The notes below the pieces were generated by a model. The model saw nothing but the letters and a program-made list of their open reading frames with translations, was not told the origin of the DNA and searched no databases. Positions 17,456 to 26,489 of a DNA stretch of 64,000 nucleotides are shown piece after piece; position 1 is the first letter of the stretch; each line of letters opens with the position of its first letter. The DNA is from an uncultured Lachnospiraceae bacterium. Lineage in GTDB: Bacteria; Bacillota; Clostridia; Lachnospirales; Lachnospiraceae. The translations under genes and the position numbers were made by a program. The stretch is from contig CAJUST010000005.1 of the NCBI GenBank assembly GCA_910589105.1, forward strand, positions 62,001-126,000, in the 5' to 3' direction.

Positions 17456-18594
17456 ATTTACGTTGTGTAAAACTAAATTTATAAAACGAAGGTAGGCGGC
17501 ATTGATGGGAGGGAGGAGGGTATGGGAAGTGTATGAATGGGTTTTGGCGTTTCGGGGTTTTGGTTTTTTGAGTAATTGGTTTTAGGTGTTTTTATTGTTC
17601 TTTGTTTTGAAATATTTGATTCATTAACATTAATTTCCTAGATTATATTAGAAATTTATCAAATTTTATTTGGATTTTTTGTTTATTTTTTGTTGGTGAA
17701 AGGATAATGACTGTGGGGTTTTGGTTTTTATTGGTTTGTAGGTTTTTTATAGATTTTTCTTTTAGCTTCTATATTATATGGTTTTGTTTATATGGTTTTG
17801 TTTGGTTTTGTTTGATGGTTTGAGATGAGGCAAGAATTTTTGTGATACTTCTTTTTTGTTGGTCATTTTTCTTTTCGCTGTTGTCTGGAATTAGGATAGA
17901 TTGAATATTTTCAATATAGATATATGTGTTTTGTTTTAATTTCTTTGTATGTTTTGATTTTAGGCTTTGAGATTATAATTGAAGAAGTTAGCTGGATTTT
18001 TGGATTGGAGTTGTTATGGAAAGAGATTTGGCTGGGGGTTTGGCTTTTTGATAATATCTAGAGAGTTGGAATTTTCGCTTTCAGGTTATATTATAGAAAG
18101 ATAGCAGGCTTTTTTTTTTGGGTAATATTGATAGAGTTGAAGCTGGGGTTTTCACTTTTTGATAATTTTCTGTGGGTTTGTGTTTATTTTTTCGCTCTTA
18201 TGATATTATACAGAATTTGTGGTTACAAAATTTTAGTTTTTGGTAATGTACAAAAGAGAAGTGAAACCTTCGCTTTTTGGATATAAGAAGGAATTTGATG
18301 CTAGGGTTATCGCTTTTGGGTAATATATAATGAATTAAAGCTGGAGTTTTACTTTTAAGCAATATTTAATAGGTTAAAGCTAAAGTTTCACTTTTAGGAA
18401 ATATATAATGGGTTAAAGCTGGAACATCACTTTTGGGTAATGTACAAAAATTTTATTTTTTGGGGCGCGGATTCACTTGCTTTTCTTGCTTTTTTGTAAT
18501 ACGGCAGGACATGGAAACCATGAATTTTGTGTTCAGTAATTTGTAGATTCAGGGACTATGGTTTCTTTTTTTGGTAATTTGATGAAGTTTTTAG
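17456..18594. repeat. Gene-free G/T-rich desert with a degenerate ~39-bp tandem repeat
   Basis: No gene is supported in these 1.1 kb. The plus strand is strongly G and T rich. From about 18044 to 18450 a degenerate unit recurs with a period near 39 bp; the clearest four copies begin CTTTTGGG/CTTTTAAG/CTTTTAGG/CTTTTGGG at 18313, 18352, 18391 and 18430, each exactly 39 bp apart. The unit core is CTTTTGGGTAATATATAATG followed by about AATTAAAGCTGGAGTTTTA. Similar units at 18564, 18607 and 18648 continue into the 3' end of aroD. Confidence 0.7.
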
Positions 18595-19362
18595 TTAGGT
18601 TTCTGGCTTTTTGTTTATTATGGAGAGGATTTTAGCTAGGTCTTTGGCTTTTAGCTGACCGGGGGCGGAAGGGGTTCCGATGGATGCAAATGTGATTGCG
18701 GAACCGAATGTTTCACCGCTTATCCTGCTGATTTCCCCTATTTTTGACATGGACATGGTGATAATTGGAACGTTTGCATAGAGGCGGTTCATTTCTTCGG
18801 TTGCGAGCAACAGGGTTAGGACGTCTTTTGGATCTTGGGGCATAACAGCTATTTTTATGAGATCTGCTCCTAGGTTCTGCATATGGCGCAGTCTGTCTAT
18901 GATCTCTTTTTTGGACGGAGTTTGGTTGAAATTGTGGTAGGAAGCAATAACTTTTATGCCTTGTTTTTTTGCGGTCTGTATGAGTTTTGGTATATCGGTT
19001 CCTTGCTGGTATGCTTGTATGTCGATGAGATCTGGTTTTTTCGTGGAGAGGACGAAATCGTTTAGCGCTTCGTATTCTTTTGGGCTGATTGAAGCGCTGC
19101 CGCCTTCTTCTTTTGTCCGGCAGGTGAATAGAATTGGGGCGTTTTTTTGCTTTGTTTGCAGGAGTGTGAGGGTTTCATCAAGTTTTTCATTTTGCAGGAC
19201 ATTCAAAAAACAATCGGCGCGCCATTCAATCAGGTCGGCGTAAATGATGTCGGGGGAATCTATTTCTTTTAGGATTTCTTTTTCTGTGGCGCCTGTGATG
19301 GGAACGCAGATTTTAGGCCTGCCTTCTCCGATGGTTAGATTTTTTATGGTAAGTGGGTTCAT
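18595..19362 (-). CDS. aroD: 3-dehydroquinate dehydratase, type I
   Basis: It dehydrates 3-dehydroquinate to 3-dehydroshikimate through a Schiff base. The 255-residue product has the type I catalytic set: Glu46 and Arg48 in LIEWRAD, His143 in SYHNF and Lys170 in LIKIAV, matching E. coli numbering for His143 and Lys170. The C-terminal SKIGEISRISGETFGSAITF segment supports substrate binding. It is the last gene of an aroK-aroE-aroD set on the minus strand. The coding strand here has C exceeding G, opposite to most genes in the window, and its last ~60 bp resemble units of the adjacent tandem repeat. Confidence 0.97.
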   Translation of the reverse strand: MNPLTIKNLTIGEGRPKICVPITGATEKEILKEIDSPDIIYADLIEWRADCFLNVLQNEKLDETLTLLQTKQKNAPILFTCRTKEEGGSASISPKEYEALNDFVLSTKKPDLIDIQAYQQGTDIPKLIQTAKKQGIKVIASYHNFNQTPSKKEIIDRLRHMQNLGADLIKIAVMPQDPKDVLTLLLATEEMNRLYANVPIITMSMSKIGEISRISGETFGSAITFASIGTPSAPGQLKAKDLAKILSIINKKPET

Positions 19363-19374
19363 GGCATTCTCCTA

Positions 19375-20250
19375 TTAATCATATTTGATGTTTAGGACTT
19401 GTTTCATATGTTCGATCGGCATTTCTTTCCCTGTCCATAATTGGAAAGCTGCTGCGCCTTGGAATAAAAGCATTCCCATGCCGTTCATGGTTTTGCATCC
19501 GGCTGATTTTGCTAGTTGCAGCATTTTGGTTTCTTGGGGCGAATAGATGATGTCTGTTACGATCAGATCCGGACGGAAGAAAGATTTATCGGGAATGTAG
19601 GTCTGTCCTTCTCTTGGCTTCATGCCCATTCCTGTTGCATTTGTAAATAGATAGGAATCGTCGATTTCAGCTTTTAATTTTTCTAGATCTGCCAAATCGT
19701 ATAGGCTGACTTTACAATCTGTCTGTTTTGTGATTTTTTCTATGGTGGCTTCTGCATTTTCCCAGAATTTATCTTTGATGTTGAATATGGATATTTCCGC
19801 TACGCCGTCTAGGGCGGCTTGGACTTGTATCGCTGTAGCTGCGCCTCCAGAACCTACAATGGTCATTTTTTTTCCGATTGCGTCTATTTGATTGTCTTTT
19901 AGGGCGCTCATATAACCGATTCCGTCAGTAATGTGTCCAGTCAGAACCCCATTTTCGTTTACAATGGTATTGACTGCTCCGCAAAGCTGCGCGGCAGGTG
20001 CCAGGCGATCTAAATATTTTATAACGGAGGTTTTGTTTGGCATGGATAGGTTTGCCCCCGCCATTTTTAATGCCCGTATTCCTTTTATGGCGTCTTCTAG
20101 CGTTTCGTTATCTACTTCAAATGCTAAATAGGCATAGTCTAAACCTAAATATGCGAATGCTTCGTTATGAATTGCGGGAGAGCTGGAATGCCGGATTGGA
20201 TAAGCAAGCAGCCCTATCAGTTCTGTGTGGCCTGTAATTCGTTCTGCCAT
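19375..20250 (-). CDS. aroE: Shikimate/quinate dehydrogenase, YdiB-like
   Basis: It reduces 3-dehydroshikimate to shikimate using a nicotinamide cofactor. The 291-residue product has the substrate-binding SSSPAIHNEAF (about residues 22-32), the catalytic lysine in ANLSMPNKTSV (Lys73) and Asp109 in HITDGIGY, and the dinucleotide loop GSGGAATA (133-140). The NLSMPNK form and overall pattern resemble E. coli YdiB, which accepts quinate as well as shikimate, more than classical AroE (NVTxPxK). YdiB pairs with aroD in E. coli, as here, only 12 bp apart. The name aroE is used for the general function. Confidence 0.93.
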   Translation of the reverse strand: MAERITGHTELIGLLAYPIRHSSSPAIHNEAFAYLGLDYAYLAFEVDNETLEDAIKGIRALKMAGANLSMPNKTSVIKYLDRLAPAAQLCGAVNTIVNENGVLTGHITDGIGYMSALKDNQIDAIGKKMTIVGSGGAATAIQVQAALDGVAEISIFNIKDKFWENAEATIEKITKQTDCKVSLYDLADLEKLKAEIDDSYLFTNATGMGMKPREGQTYIPDKSFFRPDLIVTDIIYSPQETKMLQLAKSAGCKTMNGMGMLLFQGAAAFQLWTGKEMPIEHMKQVLNIKYD

Positions 20251-20270
20251 TTTGTTTGCCTTCTTTCTTT

Positions 20271-20783
20271 TTATTGGTTTATTTTTATTTTGATTTCTTC
20301 ACAAATTTCTTGTATGCTTTTATGGTCTGTCACTATTATGTGATCTGCGGCTTGTTCGTATTTTGGCTGTCGATTGTCCATTAGTTCTTTGATATACGGG
20401 ATTGTTTTATTTTGTTCGAGCAATGGACGGTCATGGCTGTCTTTTACACGCCCATAGATTGTTTCAGGCGATGCCGTCAACAGAATGGTTTTGCCACTCT
20501 TTTTCATTTCTTTTATGTTTTCTTCCCGCATTGGAGTTCCTCCTCCGCAGGAAATTACCATCGGCTCTTTTTCTTGTAATTCAATTAATAATTTCGTCTC
20601 CAAATTTCGGAAATGTTCTTCTCCATATGTGGAAAATATATCGGATATGCTCATGTCTTGCTGTTTTTCTATGGTCTGATCCATTTCTGCCAACTCTAAG
20701 CCCAACATACTGCTTAGACATTTTGCAACTGATGTTTTGCCGCTTCCCATGAAACCAATTAGAAAAATATGTTTCTGTTCCAT
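20271..20783 (-). CDS. aroK: Shikimate kinase
   Basis: It phosphorylates shikimate to shikimate 3-phosphate. The 170-residue product has the P-loop GFMGSGKT (residues 10-17), the shikimate-binding Asp35 (LAEMDQTIEK), Arg59 in HFRNLE, the glycine triplet SCGGGTPM (79-86) and the lid arginine in SHDRPLL. It precedes aroE by 20 bp. The GC skew changes from minus-typical in its 5' half to reversed in its 3' half, around 20400-20450. The ribosome binding site is GGAGCGG. Confidence 0.96.
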   Translation of the reverse strand: MEQKHIFLIGFMGSGKTSVAKCLSSMLGLELAEMDQTIEKQQDMSISDIFSTYGEEHFRNLETKLLIELQEKEPMVISCGGGTPMREENIKEMKKSGKTILLTASPETIYGRVKDSHDRPLLEQNKTIPYIKELMDNRQPKYEQAADHIIVTDHKSIQEICEEIKIKINQ

Positions 20784-21149
20784 TTTGATCCCGCTCCTTT
20801 TTCTTTGACGATCAAATTTTTCTGGTTATTCTTTTTTCAATTCTCTTGTGTTTGATTCTCTAAATTTTATTCTTTCGCGCTTACTTTTTAACGAATTATT
20901 ATTTAATATAAAATATTTTGTATATTTCATAAATCATTTTTTATTTTTGATTCTTTGCCGCTTACTCTTTGACATTTGCTTTTCTGTTATTAAATTTTTC
21001 TTATCCTTTCTCGAAAAAGTGTCCCCATTGTATTAAACTTGAAAAATATTGCATATTCCAGCATACAATGAAAAATGGAATTTGCACTCGTTTATCATTC
21101 TCGCAAATGGAAATCCGCTACCTTGTCAGCTCCATTTCATTGTTCATTT
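20784..21149. other. Non-coding T-rich stretch upstream of aroK
   Basis: No gene is supported. The sequence is T-rich, with loosely repeated blocks (TTTGATTCTCTAAATTTTAT and TTTTTGATTCTTTGCCGCTT near 20850-20965). Short plus-strand openings here have no ribosome binding sites or family features. I see no clear promoter for aroK. Confidence 0.5.
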
Positions 21150-21487
21150 TTATATATCTAATGTTTTAGCAGCAATTCCCCTTCTTCTATACGCAGGATT
21201 CGTGTACATATTCATTATATAAGCTTTTTTTCCGCTTGGATTGTGATAAGATGGCATTACTTGAAAAAAACTGACGCAACCAGCTCCAACAAAATACTTT
21301 CCGCCAAAAACTAAATATGCAATATGAAAACCATCACAAAGCGCCTTTTGGTAATAGTTGTAGGATTCTCTTTGCGCTTCGTTCATATCAATAACATCAG
21401 ATAGTCGATTAGCCTTAATACCTCTATTCTTGTTTCTGTTAATACATTTATATCTTCAAGCGTTGCTCGTTTATATATTAAAGACAT
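21150..21487 (-). pseudogene. GNAT-family N-acetyltransferase, frameshifted and truncated
   Basis: A good ribosome binding site (AGGAGG) precedes the ATG at 21487, which opens MSLIYKRATLEDINVLTETR. That frame ends after about 34 codons in TGA. A shift of one base at IEVLR (probably one G lost near 21413) continues as NRLSDVIDMNEAQRESYNYY and runs to the acetyl-CoA-binding motif A, YIMNMYTNPAYRRRGIAAKT, before a premature stop after LDI; the rest of the GNAT fold is missing. The intact start signals suggest recent decay. A GNAT acetylates small molecules or proteins; the substrate cannot be told. Confidence 0.8.
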
Positions 21488-22060
21488 ATTGTTTTTCCTC
21501 CTGCAAATACCGATTTATATATTTCTGTTATAAATTCTATCTTTCAACTATAATATATATTTATAAGCTCATTTTCAATAGGTAGACATCTAATACATAT
21601 TCATAAGCGAATTTACAATAGGTACAAAATACCAAAAAGGAAAATTTTCTGTTTCATACTCAACGTTTGATTCTTTATCACTTTAAAGCGGCAACTTTAT
21701 TATAACAACTTAATTATTAGATTGCAATAGTAATCTTTTTAGATAAATCTTTACTTAGAAATCTTTATTGAATACGCTACCTTATCTAAACTGGATACCT
21801 GCTGGCATTTTGAATTATATGCTTGTTGGTTTCTCTCGCTTTTCTTTTATACACTAGTAGGCACAGCATACTCTAGGCTCTGTCTGGTCTTTATTTACAA
21901 TGGCTGTTACAGCATTATATAGGCTCTGTCTGGTCTTTATTTACAATGACTGTTACGACATAACATAAAATTTGTCTGGACTCTAGGCCGACTGCTTGAT
22001 TTGCTTATGGCATTACGTTATATAATTTGATTCAATTTCTGGCGTTCACTTCACTATTAT
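21488..22060. repeat. Gene-free region with two pairs of direct repeats
   Basis: No gene is supported. A 37-bp repeat occurs at 21874-21910 and 21920-21956 (period 46), starting TAGGCTCTGTCTGGTCTTTA, with one mismatch; a weaker third copy starts near 21968. An imperfect ~30-bp pair lies near 21554-21583 and 21595-21624 and ends in CAATAGGTA in both copies. The upstream region of the decayed GNAT gene lies at about 21490-21560. Confidence 0.65.
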
Positions 22061-22061
22061 A

Positions 22062-22099
22062 AAAACCGCTGTACAGCGGTAAAACTGTACAGCGGTTTT
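22062..22099 (-). terminator. Terminator after pgi
   Basis: A perfect 15-bp stem, AAAACCGCTGTACAG (22062-22076) with CTGTACAGCGGTTTT (22085-22099), encloses an 8-nt loop and ends in a T-run on the minus strand. It lies 25 bp after the pgi stop codon. The symmetry would also permit termination from the plus strand. Confidence 0.92.
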
Positions 22100-22123
22100 C
22101 CTCCTTATTTACCAGAACACTTT

Positions 22124-23470
22124 TTACAATCTCTTTAATAATTCTTCTCTCTGCGCTTCATATCCCGGTTTTCCCAATAGAGCAAACATATTTTTCTTAT
22201 AGCTTTCTACGCCCGGCTGATTAAATGGGTTGACGCCCAGCAAATATCCGCTGACTCCTACTGCAAATTCAAAAAAGTAGAATAATTCACCCAGATAAAA
22301 CTCGTCCTGCTTTGGAATTTTAACCATTAAATTCGGTACGTTTCCATCTGTGTGCGCTAAGATTGTCCCATTCATTGCGCTTTTGTTGACGAAATCCATG
22401 TCTTTTCCTGCAAGATAATTCAATCCGTCTAAGTCTGTCGGTTCTTCTTCAATCACTACTGATCCTCTTGCTTCTTCGATGTTTAACACGGTTTCAAACA
22501 TTATCCTTGCGCCGTCCTGAATAAACTGTCCCATGGAATGAAGATCCGTTGTAAGATCTACAGATGCTGGGAAAATTCCTTTCTGGTCTTTGCCTTCGCT
22601 TTCCCCATAGAGCTGTTTCCACCATTCTGCCACATAATGCAAAGAAGGCTCATAGTTTGCAAGCGCTTCCGTAGTCTTTCCTTTCCGAAGCAAAATATTG
22701 CGGATTGCTGCATATTTTAACGCGTCATTATCTTCAAATTTCTGCTCTAACGCAAGCCTTCTGCCTTCTGCCGCGCCAGCCATTAACTGATCTAAATCCG
22801 CTCCGCTGACTGCGATTGGGAGCAGTCCAACGGCTGTAAGTACGGAAAATCTGCCGCCTATATCGTCCGGCACCACGAATGTCTCATAGCCTTCTTCTGT
22901 TGCAAGATTTTTCAGAGCGCCCCTTTCTTTGTCTGTCGTCGCATAAATACGTTTTGCAGCTTCTTCTTTTCCGTATTTTTCTTCAAGTTTTTTCTTAAAT
23001 ACACGAAATGCGATTGCCGGTTCTGTCGTTGTGCCGGATTTGGAAATAATATTGACAGAAAAATCCCTGTCTCCAATTACATCTAAAAGCCCTTCTGTAT
23101 AAGCTCCGCTGATGCTGTTTCCGGCATAATAGATTTCAGGCGTTTTTCTGATTTCTTTTGGTATATTGTTATAAAAGCCATGTCTTAAAAATTCGATTGC
23201 CGCTCTTGCGCCTAAATAAGAACCGCCGATTCCAATGACAACTAACACTTCTGAATCAGATTGGATTTTTTGAGCCGCTTTTTTAATACGCTCAAATTCT
23301 TCCTTATCGTAATCTACCGGAAGATCCACCCAGCCGACAAAATCATTTCCGGCGCCGCTTTTTGAAACAAGCCGGTTTTTCGCTTCTTCTGTCAGCCTGC
23401 TCATATAGCCAATTTCTTCTTCACTGATAAATCCTGCTGTTTTAGAATAATCTAATGTCACTTTACTCAT
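22124..23470 (-). CDS. pgi: Glucose-6-phosphate isomerase
   Basis: It interconverts glucose 6-phosphate and fructose 6-phosphate in glycolysis. The 448-residue product is the shorter bacterial form. It has the SIS-fold phosphate loops [14 protein letters not shown] (about residues 78-91) and [10 protein letters not shown] (about 143-152), and the family signature [20 protein letters not shown] (about 207-226). It stands alone between its own promoter (23507-23535) and terminator (22062-22099), so it is monocistronic. Identity is certain. Confidence 0.97.
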   Translation of the reverse strand: MSKVTLDYSKTAGFISEEEIGYMSRLTEEAKNRLVSKSGAGNDFVGWVDLPVDYDKEEFERIKKAAQKIQSDSEVLVVIGIGGSYLGARAAIEFLRHGFYNNIPKEIRKTPEIYYAGNSISGAYTEGLLDVIGDRDFSVNIISKSGTTTEPAIAFRVFKKKLEEKYGKEEAAKRIYATTDKERGALKNLATEEGYETFVVPDDIGGRFSVLTAVGLLPIAVSGADLDQLMAGAAEGRRLALEQKFEDNDALKYAAIRNILLRKGKTTEALANYEPSLHYVAEWWKQLYGESEGKDQKGIFPASVDLTTDLHSMGQFIQDGARIMFETVLNIEEARGSVVIEEEPTDLDGLNYLAGKDMDFVNKSAMNGTILAHTDGNVPNLMVKIPKQDEFYLGELFYFFEFAVGVSGYLLGVNPFNQPGVESYKKNMFALLGKPGYEAQREELLKRL

Positions 23471-23506
23471 AATAAACGCTCCTTTGTTAAACTTTTTTCA
23501 AATCTT

Positions 23507-23535
23507 ATTTTAGCAAACACTTCTTATGAGTTCAA
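23507..23535 (-). promoter_or_regulatory. Sigma-A promoter of pgi
   Basis: On the minus strand TTGAAC (23530-23535) and TAAAAT (23507-23512) are separated by 17 bp, with the start site expected about 30 bp before the pgi ATG. It lies within the 76-bp gap after the upstream membrane-protein gene. Confidence 0.7.
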
Positions 23536-23546
23536 GACCTGTCCAA

Positions 23547-23879
23547 CTAAAATACTTCTGAAATAACGTCCATCAAAAGTTTTGCATCTGCCGCTTTTTT
23601 CTCTAACTCCTGCTGCTTTTGCCAATCGTCTGCCGTCTGGTATACCGGAATTTCCCCCTCCGTTTTTACTTCTTGCGCAGGTTCCCCTTCCGGTTCTCCG
23701 TCAGATAAGATCACGTCAAAATATTTTCGGATTTTTTTGCAGATTTTATGTACCTCATACCTTGTCCTTGTCACTTGCGCAAATATCAAAAGTAAGAAAA
23801 ATAAAACGACTAATCCCGCCGCTATGGCAGTGGTGATTGGATTTTCTCTTATGTAAGGAATGATTTGTTCCTGTAGCAT
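23547..23879 (-). CDS. Small single-pass membrane protein of unknown function
   Basis: The start at 23879 (MLQEQIIPYIRENPITTAIA) is chosen for its GGGGG ribosome binding site; a longer frame adds 18 unlikely residues. The 110-residue product has one membrane helix at about residues 18-37 (TAIAAGLVVLFFLLLIFAQV), then a basic juxtamembrane stretch and an acidic, charged cytoplasmic tail ending in a helix (EKKAADAKLLMDVISEVF). I do not recognise a family. It follows the degenerate metallo-beta-lactamase-like gene by 123 bp and precedes pgi, with no functional link evident. Confidence 0.6.
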   Translation of the reverse strand: MLQEQIIPYIRENPITTAIAAGLVVLFFLLLIFAQVTRTRYEVHKICKKIRKYFDVILSDGEPEGEPAQEVKTEGEIPVYQTADDWQKQQELEKKAADAKLLMDVISEVF

Positions 23880-24002
23880 AACAATGCCCCCTTTTCTTTT
23901 TTCCCTTTCATTATAAGGAAAAAAGCAGGACAAGGAAAGATGTCCATTCCATGTTTTCGCCGCAAGTTTTGACGGTTTTTTCTTTTTAAGCTTCGGAATC
24001 TG

Positions 24003-25286
24003 TCAGTCAATGTCTTCTTTTGGAATGATATATCCCGACAGACAGCAACCCCATCCTTCATCAATCGGGAGAAAGCGGTTGTTGGATGCAGAAAGGACAA
24101 TATCGCTGATTACGCCGGCAGACGTAATATCATCTTTTACGCAAATCCAATAAACCCTGTCATTTTCTGCTGAAAACCGCAGCATCTGATAGTTCCAGTT
24201 TTCACCGCTTCCAGAATTTGGAATGCCAATTCCCCGAATCCTTGTCCTGACTTTCCAGAAACGCGCCATAATATCTGACCAGTACCGGTTCAGATTGACA
24301 TTCCCAAGCATTAGCATACCGAATCTCGATTCTTCTCTGCTTCTTTTATGATGCTGCATATTGTCATAATCTTTTCCATAAACACAGCTAATCGTGCATG
24401 AACAGCAATTCTCTTTATTGCATCGCATCCAAACTTCACTCTGTTCACTTTTACAAAATTCCTTCTCAGTAAAGAAACTGTCAATTTCACTTGGATATGT
24501 AAACAGCGGGCCTTCAAACATTGCAATCGCCATTACCGAAGAACCGCCAAACTTTTTATAATATTCCTGAACAAGCCGTTTTGTCTGGCGGACATAATCT
24601 TCATTTATATTTTCCGAAATCTTATAGATATTTTCAATATTGCTAAAATAATTCTTTGCAAATTCTGACATCATTTGTATATTTGTTCCATACACACCAA
24701 AATAAAACAACCAGTCATTTTCCACAATATACCCCGCGCGCGCAACCGGAATTGAATATCCCTCCATTTCGCGGATCAGCAGAAGCGATTCTCTATCCGC
24801 AAGTTCAAAATGGTATCCCCATTCTAACTCCTCCGGCTTCCTGTCAATTATTTTTCCGTTTCCATATAAAAAATAAATATTTCCAATATCATATTCTTTC
24901 AAAAACTGATAGGGATCTTGTAAAAAACGCGTCACTTCTCTCGCCTTTACGCCACTTTCCTTATTTTCCTCCGTTAAAACAAGTCTTTGTATCGGCGCCA
25001 AATATGGTAGTACGACCGTCTCAATCCTATGGCCTCTTATAATTTCAATGAATTTATGAATATATTTCACCGTAAAGCCGCCCATAACTAAAAGGTCTAT
25101 CCTTTCAGGCAGTGTATCGTTTTCATAAATTTGAACCGTTCGTTTTTGGAATGCGCCCCTGCAGTAACTTCCTACCATATAGATATAATTTGTAGCTCTC
25201 TGATGTTCTTTATCATAGACACTGCCAGTATGAAACAATCCTCCATCCAGATTTTCAAATAAATATCGAAAATATCTTCCACGCAT
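24003..25286 (-). CDS. Protein with a degenerate metallo-beta-lactamase fold
   Basis: This 427-residue protein is not a recognised enzyme. The start ATG at 25286 follows AAGGAG; a GTG nine codons upstream has no site. Its architecture follows metallo-beta-lactamase hydrolases that normally carry SHxHxDH and a later PHHGS motif. The segment IDLLVMGGFTVKYIHKFIEI (about residues 64-83) stands where the metal motif should be, followed by the typical ETVVLPYLAPIQRLVL; LGNVNLN stands for the usual GD motif; GIPNSGSGENWNYQML stands for PHHGS. The metal ligands are therefore lost, suggesting a structural or binding role (inference). A cysteine cluster CNKENCCSCTISCVYG (about 286-301) could bind a metal. 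It diverges from murG. Confidence 0.55.
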   Translation of the reverse strand: MRGRYFRYLFENLDGGLFHTGSVYDKEHQRATNYIYMVGSYCRGAFQKRTVQIYENDTLPERIDLLVMGGFTVKYIHKFIEIIRGHRIETVVLPYLAPIQRLVLTEENKESGVKAREVTRFLQDPYQFLKEYDIGNIYFLYGNGKIIDRKPEELEWGYHFELADRESLLLIREMEGYSIPVARAGYIVENDWLFYFGVYGTNIQMMSEFAKNYFSNIENIYKISENINEDYVRQTKRLVQEYYKKFGGSSVMAIAMFEGPLFTYPSEIDSFFTEKEFCKSEQSEVWMRCNKENCCSCTISCVYGKDYDNMQHHKRSREESRFGMLMLGNVNLNRYWSDIMARFWKVRTRIRGIGIPNSGSGENWNYQMLRFSAENDRVYWICVKDDITSAGVISDIVLSASNNRFLPIDEGWGCCLSGYIIPKEDID

Positions 25287-25359
25287 ATATCTGCGTCTCC
25301 TTCTAAACTTCACTATGAATCTATTTTAATGTATCTTTTCGTTTTTACAAGTCTTTTTC

Positions 25360-25390
25360 TTGACTTTTTACAAGCAGAGTATAATATAGT
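25360..25390 (+). promoter_or_regulatory. Possible promoter of murG
   Basis: TTGACT (25360-25365) is followed by TATAAT (25380-25385) at only 14 bp, or by TATAGT (25385-25390) at 19 bp. Neither spacing is ideal, so the exact elements are uncertain, but the location 35-60 bp upstream of the murG start fits. Confidence 0.45.
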
Positions 25391-25424
25391 AAAAGTATAC
25401 TTAGAAAGGTCACAGGTATTCTTT

Positions 25425-26489
25425 ATGAAAAAAATTATTTTAACCGGCGGCGGCACTGCCGGACACGTTACGCCAAACATAGCTCTGCTCCCTTCTCTTT
25501 TACAAAACTCCTATGAGGTCAGCTATATCGGTTCTTATAATGGCATTGAAAAAGAACTAATCGAAGCGGCGGATATTCCATACTACGCCATATCTTCCGG
25601 CAAACTCCGGCGCTATCTGGATTTCAAAAATCTGTCCGATCCTTTTAAAGTCTTAAAAGGTTTGGGGCAGGCAATCCGCCTGATGCGGAAATTAAAACCG
25701 GATATTATATTTTCAAAAGGCGGCTTCGTCTCTGTGCCTGTAGTTTTCGCAGCAAAACTCTGCCATATTCCTGTAATTATACACGAATCTGACATTACTC
25801 CGGGGCTTGCGAATAAACTTGCCATACCTGCCGCAAAAAAAGTCTGCTGTAATTTTCCGGAGACTTTAAAGTATCTGCCAAAAGAAAAAGCCATTCTGAC
25901 CGGCTCCCCAATACGTCAGGAACTTTTCAGTGGAAACGCAGAAAAAGCGCGCGCTTACTGCCATTTTGATGAAGAAAAGCCGACGCTTTTAGTCATTGGG
26001 GGAAGCACAGGCTCTAAAATCATAAACGATGCCATACGCGCAGAACTTCCATCTTTGTTAAATAAGTACCAAATTATCCACCTATGCGGAAAGGGAAATT
26101 TAGATAACCGCTTTCACCAGACAAAAGGGTACGCGCAATTCGAATATATCAGTAAAGAACTAAAAGATATGTTTGCATTAGCGGATATTGTTGTCTCACG
26201 GGCAGGAGCCAATGCAATCTGCGAACTGCTTGCGCTTCACAAACCTAATATCTTGATTCCTCTTTCTGCCGCTGCAAGCAGAGGAGATCAGATTTTAAAT
26301 GCAAAATCATTTGAAAAACAAGGTTTTTCCTATGTGATTGAAGAAGAACATTTAACCGCCAAATCCCTGCTCGACGGAATTAATATCGTCTCAAAACAAA
26401 AAAAATCTTATATTTCTTCTATGGAAGAAAGCGGGCAAATGGACTCCATTCATACTATTATCGAATTAATTAATAAGGGGCTGCATTAA
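25425..26489 (+). CDS. murG: Undecaprenyldiphospho-muramoylpentapeptide GlcNAc transferase
   Basis: MurG adds GlcNAc to lipid I to make lipid II at the cytoplasmic face of the membrane. The ATG at 25425 (MKKIILTGGGTAGHVTPNIA) matches the family; the open frame extends 32 codons upstream without homology. The 354-residue product has the N-terminal glycine-rich loop GGGTAGH (8-14), the HESDITPGLANKLA lipid-acceptor region and the C-terminal GGSTGSKIIND and SRAGANAICELL donor-binding motifs. It stands outside the usual mur/dcw cluster. The last codons (Lys-Gly-Leu-His-stop) lie in a palindrome shared with the convergent HIT gene. Confidence 0.93.
   Translation: MKKIILTGGGTAGHVTPNIALLPSLLQNSYEVSYIGSYNGIEKELIEAADIPYYAISSGKLRRYLDFKNLSDPFKVLKGLGQAIRLMRKLKPDIIFSKGGFVSVPVVFAAKLCHIPVIIHESDITPGLANKLAIPAAKKVCCNFPETLKYLPKEKAILTGSPIRQELFSGNAEKARAYCHFDEEKPTLLVIGGSTGSKIINDAIRAELPSLLNKYQIIHLCGKGNLDNRFHQTKGYAQFEYISKELKDMFALADIVVSRAGANAICELLALHKPNILIPLSAAASRGDQILNAKSFEKQGFSYVIEEEHLTAKSLLDGINIVSKQKKSYISSMEESGQMDSIHTIIELINKGLH

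Noticed and set aside
17164-17457. 97-codon opening over the S10 leader and hairpin
   Set aside because: It overlaps promoter, leader and inverted repeats, and there is no protein similarity.
18044-18450. Possible plasmid-type iteron origin
   Set aside because: Units are degenerate and no replication initiator gene is nearby; it sits between ordinary chromosomal genes.
17316-20800. Simple inversion of the aroKED block
   Set aside because: The skew changes sign inside aroK, which is intact, so a clean inversion breakpoint is not supported; kept only as one possible explanation.
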